Positions 33,340 to 58,605 of a stretch of DNA of 64,000 nt are shown one piece after another; position 1 is the stretch's first letter, and every line of letters begins with the position of its first letter. The position numbers were made by a program, and so were the translations under genes. The notes beneath the pieces were generated by a model. The model searched no databases. It had not been told where the DNA came from and was given only the letters and a program-made list of their open reading frames with translations. Origin of the DNA: Mesostigma viride (taxonomy: Eukaryota > Streptophyta > Mesostigmatophyceae > Mesostigmatales > Mesostigmataceae); the NCBI GenBank assembly GCA_009746045.1, contig RPFO01000390.1:129001-193000 (forward strand), read 5' to 3'.

Positions 33340-33967
33340 TAAAATTAAATTATAACATGCCTCCGTGGGGAGATCATGTAGCACATATTCCATGATGGAT
33401 GGGGTGGAGGGAGCCGCGTGATCGAACTATCCTAACTCTAAGCTATCTAGTCTAGAAAATCCTCACTACACTACTCATCAAAACGCCTCCGCCGCTTGGG
33501 GGGAGGTGGCTTGCCCACAGGGTCGGGCGTGTGCGCCTTGACAATCTTCTTCCACCGCGTCTTGTCCTGCATGGCAGTCCAAGGACGGGAGAGAGAGTGG
33601 ATGCGGTGCTCAAACTGGGCTGGGACCACTAGGTCGTCCAGCAACATCGGAACGTAGTTCGTGACAGGTTTCCCTACCCTTGTGGGAATGTCCTCGGGGC
33701 CAGGCCAGGTCAGAATGTGCCGCCCTGGCGGGCCAAGCCGCTGGGGGCCGGCCAGACCAAGGGTGGTGTCGACCTGGCTGGTGCGGGCAAGGTGTCCTAC
33801 AAATGCTATCCTACGCTGCCTAATCTCGTCCGAAACACGAGGCATGCCATGATACAAAGACTCTGATGACGGACGCTCGGAAAAACCGACGTTAAGGACC
33901 TGTCGGAGCATCCTGTAAACCGTGCCGTCTAGCCTAGCTGCCAGTTTGGGTGGGAGGGGCCACGCCC
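33340..33967 (-). mobile_element. LINE family A 3' fragment downstream of the PTEN-like gene
   Basis: 628 bp, minus strand, with an 11-bp target-site duplication, ATTGTGTGCAT, at 33329-33339 and 33968-33978. It contains the ORF2 C-terminal frame (SDEIRQRRIAFVGHLART, ending PVGKPPPPKRRRRFDE) and the family A 3' end with an AATTT-type tail. It lies 265 bp after the PTEN-like stop, possibly within or near the 3' UTR. Confidence 0.92.
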
Positions 33968-33978
33968 ATTGTGTGCAT

Positions 33979-35199
33979 GCATATGCAAAATCAAATGGAA
34001 TTCTCGTGCACATGCAAGTTTGCCTTCAGAGCGGTTTCATACAGCATTTAAAATGAGACAACTAGCATATGAACAGCGAGCGCGAATAAAAGGCTACATT
34101 CATCAAAGCATTCAAGTCCGCACAATGACCAACTGGGCCCTTATTGCTCTCTTCGGTTCCCAGGCCTGTGCAGCAACATATACGAAGTCCCTTTCCTTTA
34201 GTACCCTATAGTAAGCTGCCCACTAGCTTCGCTTCATACACCAGGCTCCTACGAGAACTCAGATTCCCCTTGTACAGCCAGCCCCAACATTGCCTGCTAA
34301 CAAGAGGGCGTTTTCCATTACTACCCTTGGCGGGTTCAATGGTGTAACTGTATCATGGCGAAATGGGGAAACCCCACGAAGACTGATGCCATTCTATGTA
34401 CTGAATCCACCGCCATGCCCCGCCGCTAGATCCCCATGGAAAATTAGGGGCACAAACACAAGTTTATAGTGCACGCGGGATGGGCACGAGGCCTAGTTGA
34501 CGATGATTCCAGCGTCTTTCAACATGGTGTTCAGCGCGCCAGAATCTGCCAGCTTTGAAAGGTCTGCACGCAACCACAAAACACCAAAGATATATCAGAA
34601 AGGGAAGAGGTTATGGACGAAGACAAGGTGTCCAGTAGGCACAGCCATCGCCTGTAGATCCATATCTTCGGTGTGAGCAGCAACAATCGATAGGCTATGC
34701 TACCAATATACATCAGATGTGTGCAATAACATTTGTCCATGATGACCGATGTCATGACCGATTCCATGACCACAGCACGCGTGAAATACGGCATGTCACG
34801 GAGCTGTCATGCCCATGGGCATGTGTTCAAGGTTCAGCGTAAATGCACAGGCATACTAACGAGTGGACAGGGGATGACCATTGGCACACTCCCATCCTGG
34901 TTTACGACTTTACGCGGGCCCAGGCTAATAAGAACCCGTGATTTCCATACTCCAGCCCTGCCCTGCCGATTCCCCAATGGGCACGCCCATCAAGTCCAAC
35001 CGAACCATGCACCTAAACCAAGTGGCAAGAAACTGGGCCGGAAATTACTGGCTGGAGATGGGTGGCCGAAAGCAGTAACGCCAATCATCAAAGCGGTCCC
35101 CAGGTGGGGAAACCAAATCCTTTTCTGTGGGAAGGCAGGCATGTTGACACACCTAACCAGTGCGTCCAAAGTCCTCGTATCATAGCAAACAATGGAGAG
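33979..35199. other. Intergenic, nothing recognised
   Basis: Several ORFs of 60-150 codons on both strands show no domain signal or compositional bias that would support a gene. Confidence 0.4.
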
Positions 35200-35262
35200 A
35201 CAAGAGTAGTGAGGAAAAAGACAAGAGTAGTGAGGAAAAAGACAAGAGTAGTGAGGAAAAAC
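35200..35262. repeat. 21-bp tandem repeat, three copies
   Basis: Units of ACAAGAGTAGTGAGGAAAAAG. A (ATT)n/(GTTATT)n-rich stretch follows at about 35500-35590; otherwise 35263-35774 shows no gene. Confidence 0.9.
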
Positions 35263-35774
35263 ACGAACATGGCATCCTTGGGCGAGCAAACCCACCATCA
35301 AACCCGCCGACGTGCTGGCCAGCTGGGAGGGGCGTGACGACGTGACGGAGAAAAGAAGCAGCGGCGCGTGGGGACCAAGGCATGTCCGGATGCCCAAGGG
35401 GTGGGCACAATGATGCAAGTTGGTGACGGAATGTGGGTGGATCGTTTAGCACCGGCATGATCACGAACAGCTGGCCTGATTGCCAATCAAATTACTGTTA
35501 GTTTTATTATTGTTATTATTATTGTTATTATTATTGTTCCTATTACTACTATCATTATTACTACTATAAGTATCATTACTATTATTTATGAAGGATGTTC
35601 TCGTCTGAGATACATACTTAGGAAATGCCCAGATGAAAATGAGTTGATGTAATTACACCATCACAAACACGGTCAGCGGTTGGGAGTCCACATCACCATG
35701 CCGCATGGCCACACAATCTACACATAGATAAGTTACACCCATATAATACACAAGTCACATTCGGTACAACACCC

Positions 35775-36951
35775 GCGACAAGCTGCCTTGGCATCCACGG
35801 GACAAGCTGCCTCGGCATCCACGGGGCAAGCTGCCTCGGCATCCACGGGACAAGCTGCCTCGGCGTCCACGGGACAAGCTGCCTCGGCGTCCACGGGACA
35901 AGCTGCCTCGGCAGCCACGGGACAAGCTGCCTTGGCATCCACGGGACAAGCTGCCTTGGCATCCACGGGACAAGCTGCCTTGGCATCCACGGGACAAGCT
36001 GCCTTGGCATCCACGGGACAAGCTGCCTTGGCATCCACGGGGCAAGCTGCCTCGGCATCCACGGGACAAGCTGCCTCGGCGTCAACGGGACAAGCTGCCT
36101 CGACGTCCACGGGACAAGCTGCCTCGGCATCCACGGGACAAGCTGCCTTGGCATCCACGGGACAAGCTGCCTTGGCATCCACGGGACAAGCTGCCTTGGC
36201 ATCCACGGGACAAGCTGCCTTGGCATCCACGGGACAAGCTGCCTTGGCATCCACGGGACAAGCTGCCTCGGCATCTACGGAACAAGCTGCCTCGGCATCC
36301 ACGGGACAAGCTGCCTTGGCATCCACGGGACAAGCTGCCTTGGCATCCACGGGACAAGCTGCCTTGGCATCCACGGGACAAGCTGCCTCGGCATCCACGG
36401 GACAAGCTGCCTTGGCATCCACGGGACGAGCTGCCTTGGCATCCACGGGACAAGCTGCCTCGGCATCCACGGGACAAGCTGCCTCGGCATCCACGGGACA
36501 AGCTGCCTCGGCATCCACGGGACAAGCTGCCTCGGCATCCACGGGACAAGCTGCCTCGGCATCCACGGGACAAGCTACCTTGGCATCCACGGGACAAGCT
36601 GCCTCGGCATCCACGGGACAAGCTGCCTTGGCATCCACGGGACAAGCTGCCTCGGCATCCACGGGACAAGCTGCCTTGGCATCCACGGGACAAGCTGCCT
36701 TGGCATCCACGGGACAAGCTGCCTTGGCATCCACGGGACAAGCTGCCTTGGCGTCCACGGGACAAGCTGCCTTGGCGCCCACGGGACAAGCTGCCTCGGC
36801 GTCCACGGGACAAGCTGCCTCGGCATCCACGGGACAAGCTGCCTTGGCGTCCACGGGACAAGCTGCCTCGGCATCCACGGGACAAGCTGCCTTGGCATCC
36901 ACGGGACAAGCTGCCTTGGCATCCACGGGACAAGCTGCCTTGGCATCCACG
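35775..36951. repeat. 24-bp tandem array, 49 copies
   Basis: Unit GACAAGCTGCCTTGGCATCC then ACGG, with C/T and G/A variants at a few positions, repeated about 49 times over 1.18 kb. Because 24 is a multiple of three, long ORFs arise in several frames: ASTGQAAL/S on plus (to a stop at 37152), and DAKAACPV, PRQLVPWM and GSLSRGCQ on minus. No frame is favoured by the variant positions as far as can be seen by eye. Whether any is translated is unknown. Confidence 0.95.
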
Positions 36952-37230
36952 GTCTTTCATCCAACTATCCAACTTGTACGTCCAACGAGTCTCTGCCGGT
37001 TGGTCCGGCGGCTTGGTCGAAATACATTTGCCCACCCACCAGGGACACCTGGGACACAGAGTGTTTCCCCACTTTACCGATGCGATCAATACGTTAACAG
37101 TGTCACAGCTAGCTTTTATTCCGGCCTAGCCGATCAGTCACTCACCCGCTGAAACCTGCCGTGCGCTGCACATTCCGACTTTCCCTCTGCCTGTTTCGCG
37201 GCCAAAAATACCTACCTGCCTATTCCACGT
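36952..37230. other. Gap between the 24-bp array and the glutaredoxin gene
   Basis: No supported exon. The C-terminal exon expected for the minus-strand glutaredoxin gene (a GG.DDL type motif) was searched for here by eye and not found. Confidence 0.35.
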
Positions 37231-37265
37231 CCATTCACCCACGAACACCTGCGGCAGTGCATATT
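37231..37265 (-). repeat. Donor echo of the glutaredoxin exon end
   Basis: On the minus strand GCACTGCCGCAGGTGTTCGT then GGGTGAATGG repeats ACCGCGCCGCAGGTGTTTGT then GGGTGAGTGG at the exon end near 37404-37433. Both read PQVFVG. Offset about 176 bp. The donor GT is kept. Confidence 0.75.
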
Positions 37266-37414
37266 TCCACTGATTGCCCACTGTCATCCACAATTGCTTG
37301 AAGGTATAATACTACAAATATGATAAGACATGCTATCTATCTAATCAAGGTATAATAAGACATGCTATCTATCTAATTAAGGTAAAGTGCTTGAAGAGGT
37401 ATTTAGCCACTCAC

Positions 37415-38839
37415 CCACAAACACCTGCGGCGCGGTGTACTTGCCGAACGCGTCCATCAGCGCCTTCTGGTAGTTCTCGCACAGCGGGCTCTCGTCCAGC
37501 TCAAACGTGCCAAAGCTGACGCCGTAGCTCGACAGCAAATTCTTGGCCTTCTTCGAGTAGGGGCAGTACGACTTGCTGCGCGATGATATGTGTAGTGCGT
37601 GGGGAGCGCACGGGTGGCGAGTGATGGGTAGTGAGAACAAATGTAGGGCGCGGAGCGGAGCAATGAGGACATGCAGATAATACGTGCCCATTCATACGTG
37701 CGCAATTAGCGAGTCCACCAGATTTAGCAGATAATACGTGCCCATTAATACGTGCGCAATTAGCAACTCCACCAGATCTAGTTATTCTGTACCAGCCAAA
37801 TAATTACGGTGATGCAGAAATGTATTTCATGAGGCGTGTGGTCCTCATGATCGCTGCCAAACAAGAAGGGGGCAGGGACTCCTGCCCTTCTCTGGGCACC
37901 GTACCTCGTAAAATAACAGAACAAACTAGCTCATGAAGCATCTCGTGAAGTCACATAAATGCGACCACAGTGTATCGCACGGACAGTGAACCTTATGAGT
38001 GAACACAAAAGAGTGCCCCGCATCCGAGCACCGAGCGTGGGCCACGCCTCACCTGGGGACCACAGTTACCATTCGCTGCCCACCGTGCAGGCAGGCTAGT
38101 GGAGGTATCATGGATGGTGGGCCCACACGACGACGTGGTGGGCCCACACGACGACGTGGTGGGCCCACACGACGACGTGGTGGGCCCACACGACGACATG
38201 GTGGGCCCACACGACGACGTGGTGGGCCCACACGACGACGTGGTGGGCCCACACGACGACGTGGTGGGCCCACATGATGACATGGTGGGCCAAGACCTCA
38301 CTGGACCCCGAACACACGAGCAATGCCTCAACTCAACACGAGCACGCCGACATGGGGCCCCCAACATGCTCCCAACCAACCCCGACCTAAACACAGACAC
38401 GTGCCGTCGTTTACCTGAACACAAACAAGCCTGAATGCAGTACGAACACGGCCATTCTACCTCACCTGTCTGCTGACCTCAGGTCCTACTGCAACCACAG
38501 TGGCTACCGGGCTCTCCTCGAGAGTAGTTCTTGATTGCACCTGTGGCCTGCCTTGTTGGAAGTGAGATAGGGATGGGTGTCTCTGCCCTCCTTGCTGTGT
38601 AGCAACCCGGGATGGAAAGCACTTAAGGAATGCATTGTTGTGCTCCACGACTCCCCAACGGGCGTAATTAGTAAATCAATTAATTCTACCTCACCTGAAC
38701 ACGAAGATGGGCCATCCTTTACCTGAACACGAACACGGGCTTGGACTTGGACATCTGCGTCACGCGCTCCACCAGCTTGGGCACGGCCGACTCCATCAGT
38801 TCCCCCTCCTCTGGCTCCGACGACAGGCAGCGAGTGGGC
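37415..38839 (-). CDS. Glutaredoxin-like protein, partial gene model
   Basis: Two minus-strand exons with matching phase: 38839-38723 (...LVERVTQMSKSKPVFVF) and 37575-37415. Across the junction the protein reads FVFSKSYCPYSKKAKNLL, a glutaredoxin beta strand and helix with a CPYS active site (single-cysteine CXXS form), and later TAPQVFVG with the conserved cis-Pro that binds glutathione. Glutaredoxins reduce glutathione-mixed disulfides or bind Fe-S clusters; which applies here is unknown. The C-terminal exon after 37415 and any exon upstream of 38839 (targeting peptide or partner domain) were not found. Both exon ends have duplicated donor echoes. The intron holds a 21-bp minisatellite. Confidence 0.8.
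37674..37781. repeat. 54-bp tandem duplication
   Basis: GCAGATAATACGTGCCCATT followed by ATACGTGCGCAATTAGC is present twice, 54 bp apart, in the minus-strand glutaredoxin gene's intron. Confidence 0.85.
38117..38290. repeat. 21-bp minisatellite, about eight copies
   Basis: Unit GGTGGGCCCACACGACGACG then T, in the intron of the glutaredoxin-like gene. The repeat is in frame on both strands (HDDVVGP on plus). Confidence 0.92.
38408..38432 (-). repeat. Distant donor echo of the glutaredoxin 5' exon
   Basis: On the minus strand AGGCTTGTTTGTGTTCAGGT then AAACG resembles the exon end AGCCCGTGTTCGTGTTCAG|GTAAAGG (38717-38742). The donor GT is kept. Confidence 0.55.
38692..38715 (-). repeat. Close donor echo of the glutaredoxin 5' exon
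   Basis: On the minus strand, directly after the true donor, GGCCCATCTTCGTGTTCAGG then TGAG repeats the CCCGTGTTCGTGTTCAG|GT exon end. It would read PIFVF beside PVFVF. Confidence 0.7.
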
Positions 38840-39000
38840 CTGGGTTGGGGTTTGGGGGGTGGGGTATGGGTGGTGGGGTATGGGTGGTGGGGTGTGGGTG
38901 GTGGGGTATGGGTGGTGGGGTATGGGTGGTAGGGAGTGGGGGTGGGGTATGGGTTGTGGGGAGTGGGGGGTACAGATTTGCATTTGAACATCAAGACGCG
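38840..39000. repeat. GGGTGGTGGGGTAT low-complexity tract
   Basis: On the minus strand it is a C-rich pyrimidine tract leading into the acceptor of the 38839 exon, so it is probably the expanded polypyrimidine tract of that intron. Confidence 0.75.
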
Positions 39001-41553
39001 TGCAATAGAAGGAAGAAAGCCCCAACACGGGGTGGAAGCTATCAATGAGTCAACCAAGGCAGTACTATGCACGTATCGGTACCATCAGCCACGATAATAC
39101 AGGGGGGATGGGGATCCTGGGATGATGTCGCTGCCAGATACATAGCGGGGGGATGGATGGTGCATTTTGTGTCGTGGAGGGGTGGGGGCCAATGTGGGAA
39201 GATTATGGCGAGAATTAAGGGATACATGCCGGTATAAAACTAATTATAGATCGGGCTTCGTGTGTTCTGCTGAGTGCATTTGTTTGTCAGACTACAAATG
39301 AAATGGATTCGTGTCAGGTGGTTTATTCTGGGTATACCGTATCCACATGTCGGTATACACTATATAGTGTTCTGGGCATACATGGTCCTCATGTATGCAG
39401 TACCGGGTATACCGTACCCACATGTCGGCCGCGACGGAAAGCTCAGCACGCAACGGTCCCTCCGCCGACATTTTGCTCAGAGTAATATTGCCACGTCTGC
39501 TACTGGCTACGAACGCGGTTCAGGTTACGAAAAGGTTACCCCAGGGTTATCGACCCCTATGGAAGTCTCGTGCAAGCAGAACTATCGATAAAATGGCGAG
39601 GCAGTCCAGATATAATAAAGCCTCCAATTATAAACAGGCTGAGGCCAATATATTTTCAAAAGGCGCCATGGAATCTGCAAAATAATCTCTCCGCAGGTCT
39701 CTTTAAAAAATGCGCACTTCCCAACAGGACGCGTCCCCTATGAGCTATGTATGTAGAGCAAATGGATACCGATAAGATGGACTGACGTCCACCAACCAGG
39801 ATGCACCCAGCTCGGACAAGGATCCCCGTCCAGCCCATGTCAATGACGTTGACCGCGCAGACGGGACAATGCGGTACGAGATGCACTTACCTAGCAGATT
39901 GCGCGGATTTCGCATTGGAGAATACAAATGCGCGGCTCTGTTTCAACTTCAGGCCTGGAGCAATAAACTGTGAGCAAAACGAGCTTGGGCGGGCATTAAC
40001 CCTTGCCGGGCGTGGGGAAACCCCAATTGGCGCGACCACCGAAGAGCTCGCGACGAAGAGCGCCATTGCTAATCGAGATTTATGTCAGCTTAATATCGTC
40101 GTGAGACGGTGGTGGCAGCGGAATCAGCTATGTCTGCAGCGTGATCCGCTCAGCAGTGTCACGTCGGCCTGCCTTTTCCCTTTTGAAAAATCTGCAAAAG
40201 ATCGCAGCTGCATGCCTGATGCCATACAGCCTGTAGGCTCCACCGCTGCTACTGTAGCACTGCTACAGCTCCAGAGACCAGAATCAGTTGCTGGCCTGGC
40301 TCGAAGTCGAGGATTCTCACTTCCGACTTCCGAGTCATTTCCCCGTTCGGCGTTCATCATCGTTGCGCACTGCCCTTTGTTGTTGCCCAATGCCCACGCA
40401 GTGAAGGCGTGGTGGGTAGAGAGCCCGTATAACTACAGTACACAACGACACATAACTAATGCTGTTCTGTTACATCTGTACTCTGTACCTTCTCGGCTGT
40501 TAGTATCTGGTTAGGTACTAGGGTTGCCTGCCGTCAGCCTTCCAGTCATAACATACTGTAAGCAATCCAGTAGGCCAATAGCCCTTGCAACTACATACAG
40601 TACAGCACATAGCTATGTGGGTGGTTCCGCCCTTCCGCTTACAGCACATAGATATACAAATCTCTGCTGCCCATGTGCAGCGTGGGCAACAACAACAACA
40701 ACAACAACCACAGCACATACATATCTCATGATTCATCATCTTGGCTCCCTGTCGGTACACCGGCGCGGGAATAAACTCAACTCAACTCAACTCATCTTGG
40801 CTCCAGCCCCTGTGCCAGACTGCCAGTCTGGACACAGGAAGCAGCAACCTTTCCCAGCGTTGCCCCGAGGAGCCTACCCCTAGTCTTCCCCTGGAAGATT
40901 TCGACGGGTCTTTACTAGGTAGCATGCTAGCAAGGACGCTGGCAATTCAATTATGTATGTACGTGCGATTCGTCCTTTCTACTTAGCCAGTGCCAGCAAA
41001 ATGGTGCTGGTCACGAGGCAAAACGGGAGGGTACAATCGCGCAGTTTACACAGAGCAACCATGGTCGCTGGCTAGCTCGCACTGGTAAATTCCCATGATA
41101 ATGTCCACTCGCAACGATTGCTTAGCATCGTTCTGGACGTTATGCCGTGATGCCTTGTTGTAGCCGACTGTGTAAGCACGCTTTAGGTATCGTATTCCTC
41201 GTACACATCCGGCGATCAGTGACCATGTCAAGTCGAACGTTTTCGAAATGCGGAGAAATGACGTGACATCTATAGTATCAGCAAATGTCTAATGAAAACA
41301 ATGCGATTAACTCCGTATATAGACGACTTCATCTGGAGCCGAGCAACGGCATGGTACGAAACGGCCAGCAATTAGGAGATGCCGAGGAAGGTGCGTGCTA
41401 CCTGGCCATCAGCGTCGTAAATATTCTTCCGTGGCCCCAAGTAGGCAAACACCTCGTTCCTGCTCGGATAATTTTTGGGGTTTCGGCCTCCATCATTTAG
41501 CAACGACTTGCTTGCACGCGTGCGCACGGGTGCGCATATACGTCCTCCAACAG
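39001..41553. other. No confident gene; scattered small repeats
   Basis: A 237-codon plus-strand ORF at 39801-40514 has unbiased composition and no recognised domain, so it is not called. Two copies of GGTATACCGTACCCACATGT lie near 39330 and 39405. A block with TCTCTGCTGCCCATGTGCAG and a (CAA)n tail at 40659-40710 recurs near 61707-61760. (CTCAA)n lies at 40776-40796. The SPX domain expected upstream of the EXS gene was looked for here and not found. Confidence 0.4.
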
Positions 41554-55926
<14,373 letters not shown>

Positions 55927-56254
55927 GCCTGTACATATTGAGACACAGCTGTGAGCGTTATGGGTGCTAAATTTGTCTTGACATCATGATGGTCTCTTAT
56001 GTGCAATGACTGGCCCCTAGCCCAGGATTGTCTTGGAGCTAACACCAGTCTGTATTGTAATCGAAATGAGACATTGAGCATGCACAGGCTTGGTGCCAAC
56101 TGGACGAACTGGACGATGGTAGTTCGAGCCTGCTCTTATCTTATCCGTGTCTGCATCATGAGTCGTCCAGGATTATGGAAATGCATGGACGCCACAAAAT
56201 ATGGGGACGTAGCCTTGCGCGCACTAAAATACTATGGCTATGAAGTGAGACAAC
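55927..56254. other. 3' flank of the EXS gene
   Basis: No gene recognised. The 3' UTR of the EXS gene is expected here. Confidence 0.4.
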
Positions 56255-56270
56255 TATGCCTGGAAATCCT

Positions 56271-56625
56271 TGGCCGCATGGGCCTTAACGGTGAGATCGA
56301 GCTGGCCGCCCACCGGCTTCCCCGCGCGCGGGGTAAGGCAGGGCCGCCCCCGCTCCTTCTCACCTTTAAGACCCCGGCGGACAAGATTTCTTTTCTAAGA
56401 CGCCGCAAGCAGCTCGAGAAGACTCTCTTCACCCTTGATGACGACTTGACCCTGGCGCAGCAACAACGGCGACGGGAGCTATGGCCGACCTACCTCCAGC
56501 TCCGGCAGACCAAGGCGGGGCAGCCGGTGTACTGGAAGGGGGCGGCCATCTACGTCGGCCACAAGCCCTGGCAGGCGACCCCCCCCCCCCCCGCGGCCCC
56601 AGCGTCTCCAGACGCCCCAGCTTAG
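56271..56625 (+). pseudogene. L1-type ORF1 protein, C-terminal RNA-binding region
   Basis: The open frame ends at a TAG at 56623-56625. It reads ELAAHRLPRARGKAGPPPLL and LTFKTPADKISFLRRRKQLE, then TLDDDLTLAQQQRRRELWPT and GQPVYWKGAAIYVGHK, the layout of an L1 ORF1p RRM plus C-terminal domain. The N-terminal coiled coil is missing by 5' truncation. Upstream in-frame codons back to 55999 are flanking sequence. Confidence 0.75.
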
Positions 56626-56801
56626 GGGAATACAGCAGTAGTAGTGCAGAATAGATAGACCGTGGCCATGTACATGTACGCCTCCTAGAGGCACTATCCC
56701 AGCTAAGCCCCGCGCTTTTTTTAATCATGTACATGCATGCGTGCCTATGATGTGCCACACTCCAGACGATGCCTAGCCTTATTTAGTAATGTTGTGCCCA
56801 T

Positions 56802-57275
56802 TAATTAATTAATTAATTAGGAACATAACTCCGTTGGGAGTATATGTAGCACATAGCCCTGAGAAGGGGCATATGAGCCTATAATACATTCTAAGCTACT
56901 TCCTGCAAGGGTGGGAATGTAAACAACACTTGCTCTAGGTGCACCAGGGCACCCGCACCCTCATGGTCTATCACGCTATGCCCGGGTAAGGGGGGAGCAT
57001 GCCTGTGAGGGGGAAGATCATCATGGCTATACAAGAGCTATGGCATGGCTTCTCAGCAGAGAGTGACTCCCTGCATGGGCACAACATTACTAAATAAGGC
57101 TAGGCATCGTCTGGAGTGTGGCACATCATAGGCACACATGTACATGACTAAAAAGGCTAGGCCTCAGCTGGTATAGTGCCTGTAGTAGGCGGGCATGTAC
57201 AAGGCCACTGTCTAACTATTCTACACTACTGCTGTATTCCCCTAGGCTGGGGCTGGAGTTGCTGGGGCCGCGGTG
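56802..57275 (-). mobile_element. LINE family B copy inserted head-to-tail opposite inside another
   Basis: 474 bp, minus strand, from the (AATT)n tail at 56802 to a truncated 5' end at 57275. An 11-bp target-site duplication, GTTGTGCCCAT, lies at 56791-56801 and 57276-57286. Because host and insert are the same family in opposite orientation, about 190 bp on each side (about 56605-56801 and 57076-57275) form an inverted repeat. Confidence 0.9.
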
Positions 57276-57581
57276 GTTGTGCCCATGCAGGGAGTAACTC
57301 TCTGCTGAGATGCCGTGCCCTAGCTTTTTGTATAGCCATGCTGATCTTCCCCCCCATGGCAGGCTCCCCCTTCGCTGGGCATAGCTTGAAGATCATGGGG
57401 ATGCAAGTGCCCTGGTGCACCTAGAGCAAGGGTCCTTTACATTCCCACCCTTGCAGGAAGTAGCTTAGAATGTATGATAGGCCATATGCCCCTTCTCTGG
57501 GCTATGTGCTACATATACTGCTGGTTGTCTCCTTGATACTCCCAACGGAGTTATGTTCCTAATTAATTAATTATGCCTGGA

Positions 57582-58605
57582 CGCATGGCCATCATTTTTT
57601 GCTGGCTAAGGATCATTCAGCTATCAATCATCTGGTTGTCTCGTTGATCAAGGGGATCGACAACGAGCCATGCATGAAATATACTAAAACAAAATTAAGC
57701 TCGCGTGCGCACGCGATATCGACGGCTAGTGCATGTGTTTGTTCCTGGCACAACCAGTCCAGTGTTTATTGATTGACTTGGTCCCCAATGGGGTCGAGTG
57801 CTTGGAATAAAAATATTTAATTAATTAATTTACCAGATAAAGCCATACATGATGACATCACTTACATAAGATCACTTCTAGTCATTACACGACGTTGGAA
57901 CGCCATGCGTCCAGGAATAGTTGTCTCAGATAATGAGGCTTTATCTTATCTGCCTAAAGCAACAATAATGACTGTTTATCAGTTTAGCCGTGCATCTTTG
58001 CACTTGTAGCTCAGCAGGTGCGAACCAAGCCAGCTTCAATGGCAGGCGCATGTTTCCACATAAATCTCCCATGCGGTGTATTTATTAACGTCCGAGAGAC
58101 CAATCCTAGTCAACACACTTTCCACACATGCTGCAATAGCCACACAGACAATGCAGTGTAGTCATTATAATTAATTATTTGCCAAGAAAACCGCGCCGTG
58201 GTAACCAGATGAGTGGGAGTGAATCCGGTCTACTGGGCTGCCCATGGGTTGAAACCTAGTCTAGGGCCATGCCCGCTCTATCTACTGAGGAAGCCACCCA
58301 GGAAGCCAGCGCCATTGCACTCGCCGCACAGCATTTGCCGCTTGCCCCTGCAGAAGCAATTCGAGGCCACAGCATCGATGCAGTAATGTTAGCACCAACC
58401 AATATATCAAGCAAGACTACTATTCCTGGACGCATGGCGCACCACTGCAATCAAAAGGACTAGCGCAGTTGTCCGAGAGGAAAAGCGCAAAGACCGCGGA
58501 CGCCACGTGGTTGTCTCGGAGGTTCCACAGGGATACGCCCACTGTATGCTCACAAGAACATACTAGTGGTGTAACCACAAAGATAATAAAAGACATTACC
58601 AACTT
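57582..58605. other. Intergenic, nothing recognised
   Basis: A short ORF at 58269-58463 (LSTEEATQEASAIALAAQHL) is Ala-rich without further support. This region includes the 3' flank of the minus-strand zinc-finger gene. No tRNA could be folded from the tRNA-like text near 58000. Confidence 0.4.

Larger units (their letters stand above)
56265..57571 (+). mobile_element. LINE family B (ORF1-only) copy with a self-insertion
   Basis: The element's own sequence is 56265-56801 plus 57287-57571, ending in an (AATT)n tail. A 10-bp target-site duplication, TATGCCTGGA, lies at 56255-56264 and 57572-57581. The 5' part encodes an ORF1 C-terminal domain, followed by about 180 bp of 3' UTR before the inserted copy. 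No RT. A 20-bp insertion (TGCTGGTTGTCTCCTTGATA) interrupts the tail near 57520. Confidence 0.88.

Noticed and set aside
39801-40514. 237-codon plus-strand ORF as a gene
   Set aside because: No domain, no compositional bias and no neighbouring exon. Length alone is not enough in this GC range.
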